A DNA stretch of 64,000 bases from Marchantia polymorpha subsp. ruderalis (taxonomy: Eukaryota > Streptophyta > Marchantiopsida > Marchantiales > Marchantiaceae). Of this stretch, positions 36,442-48,453 are shown one piece after another. Position 1 is the stretch's first letter. Each line of letters opens with the position of its first letter. The stretch is taken from NCBI GenBank assembly GCA_037833965.1, contig AP031352.1:5064501-5128500 (forward strand), given 5' to 3'. Under the pieces are notes generated by a model. That model searched no databases, was not told the DNA's origin, and was given only the letters and a program-made list of their open reading frames with translations. The translations under genes and the position numbers were made by a program.

Positions 36442-38860
36442 ATAAAAAATCAATAATTTCTATCAAGATATTTATGATACAATGTATAACAAGATATCAT
36501 ATCTTTTGTTACATTGTAAATCAAATATCTTAACTATATTATATATAAATGAATTTATGAAGTTCTGACTAAGGGTATCATTGAGTAACTAAATACCTAG
36601 AAAATCTGATTAAAAAATGTATGATTTATTTCTAAATTATTTAGAGGTAGAAAAAATGATGCAAAAATTTTGTGTAATTTATTTACATCTTGTACTAAAT
36701 TTGAGATAATTGGATTTTTTTCTGCTTACTGTATAAATATAAAATAATATTAAATTAAATTCTTTTATATCTAATCTATTTATAAAGCTCCATTGAAGTT
36801 AGTGAGTTTTCACATTTTGTTGTTATTGTTACATTATGTGAAGAATTTTGCTAAAAATGATTAAATATCTACTTTTTTTCAACACATTATGTAACCTGTC
36901 AACGTTGTGATTCATTATAAAGTTATTTAAATAAATAAATTTCTACATTCACATTATATTAATTATTTTTTTAGAAAAAAAATTAGATTTGATGATGATA
37001 AAACAAAGTCTATTATGTATCTTTTGCAAGTAACATACATTGAGGAAAAAAACCATGTGACTTGTTTTTTTATTTTCATATTTCTTGAGCTACTTTACTT
37101 ATATCATTAATCTCTTCTGAATGTAAAAATAAATTTTGATATCCACATAAACAACTAATAATATGAAAATATGATGAATTTGATGTTTATCACTAGATAA
37201 AGATTATGAAATAATATCTCATCAACAAATACCTTTACATAATCATGAATTTCTAGTTGTATTTTCAAGACTTGAGTTTGAAATAGAGTTTCAATACATT
37301 TATCATCACAGGGTAATTACAATGAAGATCAAATCTACCAACTTAATAATTGATTTATAAGATCCAAAATAACCAATCAAGACACAGATTAATCAAATAA
37401 TCATAGCAGAAATTTTTCAAATCACACAGTTGAAGTGTGCATGATACCAACATTTCATTAAATATAACAAACCTACATCTAACAAAGATGATTGAGCGTG
37501 GAATTTTAATATAGATCTTTACATAGATGTATTTTTCTTGCATGTTCATCATGTTTTAACCCCAAACATTTCAAAATAACAACCAACTATTGTCAAACCA
37601 GATCTGATGTTTAGAAAGAGCTACTCAAAAACTAGGAATCATGTTGAAAAAGTTCTATTGGAAAGATATGCAATGTTAAAATACTATGTACGACTATGAA
37701 GCAAAAGGTCCTACCAATATCAATGGGTTAAAGTTTCAACATGTACATGGATCAGGGCTATTAAATGAGCCACTGGACTCAGAATTCCGTCACTTGTTGC
37801 ATCCACCTCAATCAACTCCCTAGACCAAGATCAAGATTCCTAATTGTAAAATGATTTCAAGCTTTATATCAAATTGCAATCAAATAGGAATCATTATTAC
37901 TCGTATTAGCAATGTTATTCTTTGATATATATGAGGTGAATTTAATACTTTAGTAACGGCATAATACCGACAATCAATGCAAACGGGTTATTCAATTAAC
38001 AAAGCAAGAAGCAAACATAAAAGTGCTTGGAGATTAGAGCACGGGAAGGTAAAATGTAATTTGAGTATCTAAGTTCATGTATATGTTTAGAATCTCGTCA
38101 GATGAGGAGGGCTATGCAGTTAACTTTATTCTTGTTAACATACCTGTAGTATAACAAAGTTGATTCTATTGCATTTAGTCGAATTTGATTATATGCTGGA
38201 AACTCCGCAAGGACAATCAGCAGGGAACGAACCATGACGGCTTCCCCTCAGAGACTATACGCCAAACAACTCTGGCAAAAAAACCATCAAAAACTATAAG
38301 GAACGAAGATGATTACATTCACCTCAGTTGAATGGCTGTTAAGTGAGTATTGGGAAACTAAAGGTATATATATATATATATAACTCTCAAGCTTGCTTTT
38401 TTGAAAGACCCGAGAAAGCGAAAACTGTTGATTTCAAATGATGAAACAAACGGAAGGATCGGATAAGAGCGGGTTTGAGAATCTTTTTGAAATCTTTTTT
38501 TTTTCTGGACATTTGTTTCAAAGAAGGACTTATCATTCATTACGGTTGGAAGTCATCTCCGGGCATTTAGATGGTGGCTCAAACATCGGTCAATGAATCC
38601 CAACAGTTTTAATTGTCTAACCTAACATGAAGAGCCGACGTATGCACACGAGCTAACTTATATATTTTGAAACCTCACAACTTAAATGCAAAATATAAAG
38701 CATTTATTTATTTTATTACCAACTCCGTAATTGTTTAAAATCATCTATCGGACAAAATTCACATTCAAATTCTCTATTTTCATATTGGATCGTGCTAATC
38801 ACTTTGATCTAGTCTTGACACTTGAATGCATGCACTTGCAAGTCTATCTACTTGTCCAGA
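36442..38860. other. AT-rich stretch with (TA)9
   Basis: Mostly AT-rich, with a (TA)9 microsatellite at 38365-38382. Only short uninformative ORFs occur. No transposon termini were recognised. Confidence 0.55.
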
Positions 38861-39429
38861 TGATGCGCTTGAAGGTATAGGAAATAACCAATCGTGAGCC
38901 AGGATAGGCAACCAACATTAAAGCCCTTCAGAAGCCTGCCTGCTCCAAGTGCTCATTTAGTTTTATTCCTTGCTTCCTCTTTTCTCCCTTAACGCACATC
39001 CTCAGAAACAGTGTCCTGGTATGCACAGTCCCCCTCCTACAGAGTACAACGGAAGCCAAGTGGATAACAAAGAAGTCTGACATAAGGTTGTGAACCTCGC
39101 AACGAAAGGTTGATGTGCAAGGTTTTCCCCATCGAGCCACTTCTACTTTTCCTGAGAAGAATATTTCTTGGGCAACACAAAATATCTCAATGCGACTAGG
39201 CTCTCCAGTAACCATAAAACCTTCACCTTTCTTCATTCATATTTGTTTCCAAGGAGAAGGTGGATCTCCACAACCGAATTTGGACCAAAAAGTAATGAAC
39301 ACATCCTTACCAGCGAAGAGAATGCAAATGAAGGTTAGTAGAGATCCTACTGAATTGTGTATGACCAAGGTTTGGATGCTTCGTTTGATTGGAATGGATG
39401 ACATTTTTATCAGCTATGTAATGAGTTTT

Positions 39430-39466
39430 GTAGACATCTTGACATTGCAAGTGTCAGGATGTCTAC
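39430..39466. repeat. short-loop inverted repeat, 15-base arms, one mismatch
   Basis: Bases 39430-39444 and 39452-39466 are reverse complements with one mismatch and a seven-base spacer. Confidence 0.9.
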
Positions 39467-39575
39467 CGCCGAGGTTGGAGGACAAAGTGGAGCCCCATCG
39501 ATCGGGATGCCTCTAGGTTTTCTCTCTCCCATAACATGGTCAACAGAAATTGCTCGCACCTTGTGAATGTCATCG

Positions 39576-39611
39576 CATGGAAACCAAAAGGGCCTGCTTT
39601 TGGTTTCCATG
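39576..39611. repeat. short-loop perfect inverted repeat, 15-base arms
   Basis: Bases 39576-39590 and 39597-39611 are exact reverse complements with a six-base spacer. No T-run follows, so a terminator is unlikely. Confidence 0.9.
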
Positions 39612-40490
39612 TTCTCTCCCTTCTCACGATGTTCATCTTCATATCGCACCGGCGATCAGTTGAGCTATGGCTAGTCTCCTACCTCTAACCTGTTGTACAC
39701 AGTGCGTCATCAAGCATCACCAACGCTGTGTAGTGGGAAGGTTCCTGCAGTAAGCCAGTGGTAAATGGTAAAAGAATCTCACAAGTGCTCCAAATTCTGG
39801 TCAAATCTTCACCGAATGATGTACGTTAATCAGATAATGCAGTTTGCTTCAGAGTTTGCCCGACACGTCTTTGTTTTGAGAAGCAAATGGTGCCACCTCT
39901 AAGTGGTCGATAAGAGTTTAAGCGCGGGCTGCAACTTACAAAGCACGATAACTTCAAGCCTACACGACTCTTCTTTCTTGTGGGCGCGTGCAATTCACAG
40001 CGTACGCTATCCGCCCCTCCGACGCTGATCCGAAAGAAGAAGATTCCTATCAGTCGTCTCGAAAATGGAGGGATCTATCAATCGTATCAAATCGGACGAA
40101 GGTGAAATAAACACTAGCTATTATACTCACCGGAGTGGATCATGAATTCTGATGTAGTCTAGACGCACCGCCATGAGACAACCAATCGACGATGTTATTC
40201 CATAATCCTAACAATAACCCGTGATGCCGTTTTTCTACTGGGTATTAACATTCTGTAACATGTGAACTTTTACACTTACCTTAGCAGTACGCGATGACCT
40301 GAACGAATGTGCTTCCATGTAGATTGGTCTTTGAAACTATGGAGTGACCTCCATGACAAGATCCAGTATCGACGTTTAGAATTTAGTATCAACTTTCTTT
40401 CTCTAAGGGACCATTCTTCCTTGAAGAATAGACCAACTGGAGTGATTAGTGATGTCAACTCTACCATGTGGAGAAAATTTTAATAATATG

Positions 40491-42975
40491 AGTATTACGC
40501 TAATTTGCAATAGCCGAATCTTAGAATTATGATAAGACGAGTCCCATCAAACTATAATTAGTTAAGGCCTATTTAACTTTTTCTCCCGTACATCGGGCCT
40601 CCCTTATCTACGACAGGTCCTAGGTAGGATTAGAAAAGGGATTTATTTTAAAAAGGCATCCTTAGAGAACCACATTTGAGCCTTATAGAAACCCTCTAAT
40701 GTACTGCCACATTTGACTAACTTGAAAGCTACTTCATAGTGAGATCTAGACCATCATATTCCTTAGTGACTAGAGCATATCTGTCAGCAATAGCAATCCA
40801 TCCAATCCTTGCCATAACCTTCCTCCATTTTATGAAATAAATAAATTAATATTCTGACAACTATCCTGAATATTTATTCAGTATAGTCTTCATAATTTTT
40901 TAATTGAGTTGGCTAATCGTAACAAATTTTAATCTTAAGTCCAAATATACTCAAGTACTCTAAAGCTCATCTAGTCTGCTACTGGTGGGACGCGGAATTA
41001 GGTAATATAAGTCCGACAGAGGTTAAGCATTGGCCAAAGGGGAACCCGTCGCCTCCATCTGGTTTCCTCATATCCATTAGCTGATGTCAATTTAAAATGT
41101 AAGCATGTGTAAAACATATCAAGTTAGGAGAGTTCGATCAAAGAGGGTTTTTATTGCAAAAATTGAATCCTCTACAGCATAACAGATTTCTTTTTTAAAT
41201 TAGGAAAAAAATTGCTATGAAAATAAAACCAAATTCTTAACAAAGTCAAAATATAATGTCCATCTCAAAATTCTCGTATAGATATTTGTATGCACTATCA
41301 ACAATTTCACATCAGTTATATTCCCAATTGCATTGGAAATTTACAACTATTACATGTCTCATTTATGTGACGCTAGTAAAATATTACACTTTATGCAATC
41401 AAATCAAATAAGTTGGAATAAATTTTTTCTCTGGTTGAATGTCGTGTCAGTCACTTTAAGTGTATACTGCTAGAAAAAATCATTCATGTTGTTTTTTTAC
41501 CAACCCAAATAAATCAACTGAAATCTTTCGACATTGTGCTTTCAAGTAATATATAACATCGACAGTCCAAAATAAAAATTCAAGTCAAGGTTAGACCATA
41601 ATCCTGCATTCAACTTGGTCAATTTTTTAATACATAGTATATCCTATGTGTGTTTTGTTGTAATGAGAGGGAACGCGCTTTAATGAGTTGCAAGACTTTA
41701 GATTTTATTACCTCTTTTATTTTTACTGATTAATAGATATTGACTTTTCGCAAAGAAATAACATAATGCTGCACTTAAGATTATTCAGCTAAACTACTAC
41801 ATGACATGTCACAATTTATTACTGAATTTTATATATATAATATTTCTGCGATCTGACCATACTTGACGTGATCTCAAACAAGAACATTATTCATTTGCGA
41901 TAATAATTTCTGATTTTTCGATTTTTTAAAACTATTTGACGTATGTATATAATACTGTACGCGTATATATCACATGAATATACGGAAATCAAAATTTTGA
42001 TCGAAAACAGTGTGCTCAATATCTCAATAAATTTGATTATACTGTGCACATCGTAAGGGTGGTCCATTCTGATTAGTTATACTCACATGTATTGATGAAG
42101 ATACAATAGAAGTAAACATTCTTTAATATGGTACGATAATTTGAGATAGACGCTATGTTAGGTTATGATTGCACTGAAATACGGGCAAGGAACCAACTCT
42201 GCGTAGAGAGTATGGAGTCGTACTCATCATAATGTATTACAACTGAAAGGCGATCATTTCTTTTCTAGAAAGGGATAGAAAGTCATCATGCGAATGTCTG
42301 CCAGTCAAATCACCGTGTACGGTTTGAGATTTAATATGGACTAGAGACTGGGATCAAATCTGTTGTCGCAGAAGTCTACACTTGTAGAGAAGGCATAGCT
42401 CCTGCACAAATTCTTGGGATCAAGGTTTTGTCAAGGTGACAGAAGATTGCACTGAATATTTTTTCGTGATCCCCGTATCAAGATCGGATGGCAAGAATTT
42501 GATCAGAGCAGGAGTACTAAATCAAACCTCGATAACAGAAGCAAAACCGAAGAGATGATAACATTACATGCCCATCTAGGATCTGACCTATTGGTTTCGA
42601 AGGCTGGACTTTGACACCGAGAGAATGTTGACCCTCAGACTAGGTAAACGGAGATCCAGTAATTCGAGCAAAATTACCACGCACCGGTAACTGCACAATC
42701 AGCATAACACCAAGCAGCGCGTCGAGATTTAATTGGTCGGTAAGCTGACTGGATGAACCGATCTCACAACCGCGGTGACATGCATTGTGACCGTCCGGCA
42801 TCTTTCCTCGCGGGCCTTTTTGAATGCACCACATACTTGGAATTAATGATATTTCTGGCCATAGAAATCCGAGCACTCTAATGGAATACCTTGACTGGAT
42901 TTCTGATTAATTTGAACGAAGCCGACTTTATTATAGTTTAGTCTATGACTGCAACTTGGCAGGTTGAATAATCAA
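40491..42975. other. AT-rich to mixed stretch, nothing recognised
   Basis: No convincing ORF or element ends. AT-rich between about 40.8 and 42.1 kb, then more even. The minus-strand ORF at 42640-42876 (78 codons) has no recognisable domain. Confidence 0.45.
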
Positions 42976-43082
42976 GGATTGCAATCTTCTTGTTAGAAGA
43001 GTATATGGATATAAGAAAAGGGGATCAAAGGATTGCAATCTTCTTGTTAGAAGATTATATGAAATAAGAAAAGGGGATCAAA
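42976..43082. repeat. tandem duplication, 54-bp unit x2
   Basis: Unit 1 (42976-43029) and unit 2 (43030-43082) run from GGATTGCAATC to GGGGATCAAA and differ at only a few positions. Each unit contains a small hairpin (AATCTTCT with AGAAGATT, or close to it). The high identity suggests a young duplication. Confidence 0.95.
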
Positions 43083-46000
43083 GTCTGGTTCCTTGGATAG
43101 TCAGTATAAATTATAAGCTTTTTTAAAATATTTCTGAATAATATTATGAGCTCTGTGCATAGCTGTACTACATGCATATCTTCTTATTCAGAAGAAATGA
43201 ATTGTAGATATATACGACTACAGAAGGAAGGTTACTATTGCGCAGCATGTTCCCTAGTATGGAATCTGATAAAGAGCAAGCACTGTGCAAGAGGTACCGG
43301 GCTCACCGTATTCATTTTGCAGTACAAGGATCTGTCAGTGGCATGATGAATATCAGTAACGTCATAACTTTTATCTGGATCCAGTAGAACTTTGACTGTA
43401 CAAGAATACAGTGCTTTGGTATACTATATATATAAGTCTGTAGACGTCAAATCAGATAACAAAGTGCTTTCGAGTGCGTACGAAGGAGGAGCTGAAACTG
43501 ACAATCCATGAGATGCGAGAGAAAGCAGGAAGAACCCAGTGAGTCACATGTGTTCCAAACTTCACCAATCAAAGCAAGGTAGCGTTGGGTCCGCAGTAAT
43601 GGTTCGATTCTGAGGAGGATGAAGTTCTAGCCGTATGGGACACTTTTTGAGAGGGCTTGAACTCCAGTTTCAAGACATGCAACAATAAACGAAGACAAAA
43701 GAAACAACTTGTTTTGAGTGTTTGTGAAGGTCTTCGAGGAAAGCAGAATTAAACACCACATTTAAAGGGTCATTCGACAAATATGTCACGTGCTTTTGAC
43801 CTTTCTTAGGCGTTTTAGAAGCCTATTTTGAAATTAAAAGTTTAAACGTTTTCACGTCAATTGCCTACTTTACCATCTCGACAGTGCAATATTTCGGCAG
43901 TTTCGAATACGGTCACGGTGCTATGACTTCAGCAAATCAAGCAGTATGTTCCTATCTCTTTTATCCCTCCCTTTTCTTCTGACACCAGTCATAAAGACAA
44001 TGGCATTGATCTCCACATCAAAGTATTGTCATCTTCGTATGGGTCGGACCCACATGATCTGATGGATATTGACCTACACAGATTGCAGTCGATTGCTGAA
44101 ATAAATCTCCTTAGGATTCGACATGTCATCCAAGATAGCTATAATAGATACGTAGACAGACTGTATTTACACCCGATGTCTTGACAGTTTTGTATCCTCG
44201 GTCGAGTTCGACTTTCAAGTTTCTCACACCTAGAGGTTGTAGTTTTGCATCATGTCGGATGAGGACATGACTTTTGTTGGCACGTTGCTTATTTCATAAG
44301 TTTGTTGACTTAAGTCAGGTAGATACCAAACTTCACAATGAACACGAGTTTTCTCTTTTTGTTGATGGTGCGAATCGACTTCAACCACATAACTCTAGGT
44401 AAATAGAAACCAAAAAGCGCTATGCTGGTATTTCAGTTTCTAGTTGGTGTACATGTATTAAAAATTTGCTTTCATGACCAAATATCTCTTATCGTTTGAT
44501 ATGGACTTCTGTCATGCTTATATAACGTAACCAAGTTTAAGGATGGTTTGAGTTTATGCTGCATTCGTAGTTCAAAGATTCAATCTGGATACTGGATATG
44601 ATGGTTGGTAAGCAATCTCGTGGGCTTAGTAGTTCAGTTGTTTCTATATCGATCACAGGGAGTGTATAAACAAAAGATGGAAGACTATTGAGAATGGATA
44701 TTTCAAGACAGATCCAAACTCAAAATATGTGAATCAATGGAGAGGGTCCAATTTAATAGATTTTATCAACTTTTTTCCAATACAAAATCTTCCTTTTTGA
44801 ACTTAAAACGCTCAAGAAAATTGCTTTAATTTTTCCATTCATCTTGGGCTGAGTACATCCCACATGCACAATATAAGGACAAACATCTCGACCTCGGCTG
44901 TGTGATCTGTAAAATTAGACGTATTTGTGGCATTTGGGCCTAAAGACAACGGCTCAGTGTGTTGTGTGTTGTTCCAGATCGTCTTGGCGTTCTATACCTG
45001 TTGTCAAAGACTGGACCTCGCTGTAATTCAAGGAGGAGGAAACAGAACGTGACTAAGAGGGCATTCCCATCGTCTGAATTCTTCCCTTTTCGCGAACATT
45101 ACCCATCCTACCAAACATTCGGCGGCAGTTGTGCTCGTGTATACAAATGAATATGACTTGTTACAGACTACCTAGAAAGTTTGAACCAGAATGAAGTAAA
45201 ATTACAAGGCTTTAACCTGGGCTTTTCATCTGGTTTACACAGGAGACAGACATTAGGGACGACAAAATGTAATGCCAAAATTGCAAACCGGAGATTGCGT
45301 GTTGAGCTTTAGCACGATAACCAGAATATTTTGTTTGAAATTATGCCCTGAATGTGATCCAGAATCCCGATGCGCATGTAAGTCTCTATTCTTGTCGACT
45401 AAGTCTGAAGTTCGGACCAAAGTTAATAGTTTCCCCTGAACCAACATCATTAAGGTTAGACCAGATAACAATAGCTAAAGAAGAATGATTGAGACACGAT
45501 GATCATTTCGTCTATAAACATCTTTGCTGTACACATGTGAACCATTCAAGAATCGAGATAAGTGTAGATCGCAGAAGGAAGAAGAGGATGAATGTCCTGG
45601 AATCAGAGGCAGCTGGTGGACTGTAGAAAGGAAGAAGAAGATGGAGTATCTTCTGGAGATATCAATCTGGTCCTCTCCCTCGAGGTCACATCCTCAGTCG
45701 TCTAAAAATACATGCTGCTTAGAGAACTCTGAAAGTTGACACTCTAAATAGGCAGCAGGGGACTTGTCTCAAGGTTTTGACCACATGAGCACGCCAAGTT
45801 AAGCGATGGCTTGTGTTTGCAAGAAGATCTGCTTCCGATATCACATGGATTCCTGCCCCCATGGCAAACCGGGGATATGGACAGGCATCACCATCAGCTC
45901 GATGGATGAATCGGTCTGGAGTCGATTGGTTGCTGTTACGTCACGTGGTTGTAACCACTAGACCTGTCCGGCAAATGGCATTGCTCTTCGTTTTGAGGTT

Positions 46001-46772
46001 GTCCTTCAAAGTCCGTCACCTCACCGTCCGTCTTGTCACTGGATTGACATTTCCCGCCAGTAACCAGACGGCAAAACTCATCCCTTCTTGTGTAGATTGC
46101 AGTAACTTGCTTCCATTTCCAGGTCAAGCTGACGCTTACCCTTTCGAGCTAAGTGTCCGTGCCTCATCCTTTTTATGGATTAACCATCAATCTACTGTGG
46201 TGGCCACGAGGCTATCGCTCGTGGTGACGTAACGGTAATCCTCTCCTTCCCTCCACACTCCCCCACCCCCCCAAACTTCCTGATTTATGGAACTGTTGAT
46301 GACTACTGTTGGAGGACCTTGACCTCGGAACAGTCGCAACGAGATTCGGCAATCGATAATTCAAAAGTGATTTCTTCCATTTTTCCTGTTCGTGGACGGT
46401 ATACCCTCTAGACAGCTAGGAGTTATCACTCGTATCGACCAGACCCACATAAGGACAAAGGCCCGACGGACATCCCACTCAAAGCATTGTGAAGGACCTT
46501 TGACTTGAGGTGGCTAGAGCTTGAGCAACAGGTTCTGACGCGCAGTGTGATTCTGAACATTCTGGCGCTCGAGCACGGCAAGGTTGCGCTAAACTGCAGC
46601 ACGGTGACTTGCAGATCTGTTTCAAGCTACTAGTCTCCAAACGATCGAGGAGGATCGTGAGTGAAATCAACTCATTGTTGATAGTTACATTGAGTTAATT
46701 CACCTTATTACAATACTTGGAATTATCTCAATCACTTGAAATACTTTCTCTATTAGATACAAAATTAATTAT
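43083..46772. other. unassigned stretch
   Basis: Short ORFs only; the largest is at 45813-46232 (plus, 139 codons) and is not recognisable. Composition is mid-range with AT-rich patches. No RNA gene, repeat family or transposon end was seen before the element that starts at 46773. Confidence 0.4.
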
Positions 46773-47273
46773 GGGTGCGGCTAATTAGCCTCACCCTACT
46801 ATACGCTGGTCACTCATTGGCGGCGTCGAGTTATAGGTTTCATGGGGTGAGTAATAAACTTCGCGGGTCTTACTTTTTTCCACTCTTCGTCAAAGATTAA
46901 TCTGTGGCAAGAGCCATGCAGTAGCAGCTTTGCGCGCCTGGGGTCATTCATCCTTGGAAGAAGCTGTATACTTTTGTGAGATGCAACAATGCGGATTATC
47001 GCCCGCGACACGGTTCCCGAGGCTTCAATAGACGTCTTGGACCGTAGATTTGCTCGCCCTTCATGAGAGAGTCCGAGAGCGAAAAACTCCATCCACCCTA
47101 GAAGACATCATTCATAGCGGACCTCAAACGTGAAGGTGGCAAGCATGGATTTGACGTGGCTCTTGCCACGAAGTCATCTTTGACTAAGAGCGGAAAGAAA
47201 TAAAACCACAAAATTTATTACTCATCCCACGGAACCTATAACCCGGCACCACCAATGAGTGACTAGCCGCCCC
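46773..47273. mobile_element. non-autonomous MULE-like element A with long inverted ends
   Basis: The left end starts GGGTGCGGCTAATTAGCC; the right end, reversed, starts GGGGCGGCTAGTCACTC. After a small indel both continue with CACTCATTGG, TTATAGGTTxC, GTGGGxTGAGTAATAAA and, further in, GTGGCAAGAGCCA. The inverted repeats therefore exceed 150 bases and leave only a short unique centre (about 46950-47090). No transposase is present, and I found no clear nine-base target duplication. The same subterminal sequence occurs in element B and, for the outer 40 bases, in the LHCB-carrying element at 35.7 kb. Confidence 0.75.
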
Positions 47274-47315
47274 TTTCTATGTGTATGTGTACCTTTCTAG
47301 TTATTAGAACTTCCA

Positions 47316-48453
47316 TATGACGGCCATTTATTCCTCACTTAGGGCTAATTAGCCCTCACTCTACTTTAAGTTGATCATTCATTGGTGAAGCTGGTTTATA
47401 GGTTTCGTGGGATGAATAATAAACTTCGTAGGTTTTACTTATTTTTGCTCTTTGTTCATGATGACTCCGTGGCAAGAGCCACCTCAAACCTAGCAGAAAA
47501 TAATTTGAGCCATAAAGTTCAAACTTTACCACGGCAGGCCACAAACTGGAGAGTCGTTGCCACCCTCTCCTCCAAAGACCAAATTTAATAAATACTACTT
47601 CTTCAGCGTGGCTATGATTCAATTGACTTTGGTAATCATGCTTTGCATCTAGCCCCAATAAGAGTCAGCACTTAAGGATATAATTGCCAACATTGTGCGT
47701 TTATTGGGATCTAATAACACTATCAAAACTGTCTCTCACAATTCGAAGACGATAGTTTTTGCTTGCAAGCCACGAGTATCATCCAAGTGAATGGATCATG
47801 GCACTTAGTGATTCCAACCTTGGAACGTTCCAAACGTTACTCGGATTACAATTTTCATGAGAGTTTCATGTTAACATAAACAACAAACGTACATGATATT
47901 TTTGCTAAATCTTTCTCTTCAACAATCTAGTGAAAAATGAAATCTTTTGATTTCATGGAAATTCCAAGAGTTCATCGATAATCAACATTTGAAGTACTAT
48001 AGACTGTTTAGTATTGAGCTGATCTTATCAAAGCCCATATAAAATTGTACCGCAAACAATTTTGGCACACTTTAAACATTTATGTTAGGAGCACGTTTTG
48101 GCTACTACATGAAATGCATAAAATCTCTTTGAAAAGTATGACTTCCTACAAGTTTTAGTTGTAATGACATCCTGCGCAGGCCATTGACGACGATCAGATG
48201 AGAGCAAGAGCGACAAACTTCATCCACCGTAGAAGATAGCATTCATAACGGACCTCGAACATGGAGGTGGCAGGCATGGGTTTGACGTGACTCTTGCCAC
48301 GAAGTCATCATGGATGAAGAGCGGAAAGAAGTAAAACCCGGGAAGTTTATTACTCACCCCACAAAACCTATAATTCTGCGCCATCAATGAATGAACATCA
48401 TATAGTAGAGTGAATGCTCATTAGTCATAAGTGAGTGATAACTAGCCGTTTCC
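47316..48453. mobile_element. non-autonomous MULE-like element B with long inverted ends
   Basis: The left end (GGCCATTTATTCCTCACTTA, then GGCTAATTAGCCCTCACTC) and the reversed right end (GGCTAGTTATCACTCACTTA, then GACTAATGAGCATTCACTC) match over about 180 bases, including TTCATTGxTG, TATAGGTTT, GAATAATAAACTTC and CGTGGCAAGAG. The flanking nine bases GAACTTCCA and TAACTTTGA share six positions, compatible with an old MULE target duplication. The interior (about 47500-48180) has no recognised coding sequence and could be captured host DNA. The right subterminal part shares a further 60-90 bases with element A. Element A ends only 42 bases to the left. Confidence 0.75.

Larger units (their letters stand above)
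38861..40490. other. unassigned mid-GC stretch with two hairpins
   Basis: An open frame at 39115-39516 on the plus strand (133 codons) and one at 38928-39236 on the minus strand (102 codons) show no recognisable domain. Two short-loop inverted repeats at 39430-39466 and 39576-39611 lie within 190 bases of each other. The origin of the block is unknown. Confidence 0.4.

Noticed and set aside
39576-39611. Hairpin as a transcription terminator or miRNA precursor
   Set aside because: There is no T-run for a terminator, and the stem is too short for a plant miRNA precursor.
44857-44880. Plant snRNA-type promoter (ATCCCACAT followed by AATATAAGG)
   Set aside because: The spacing between the two motifs is far too short and no snRNA-like sequence follows.
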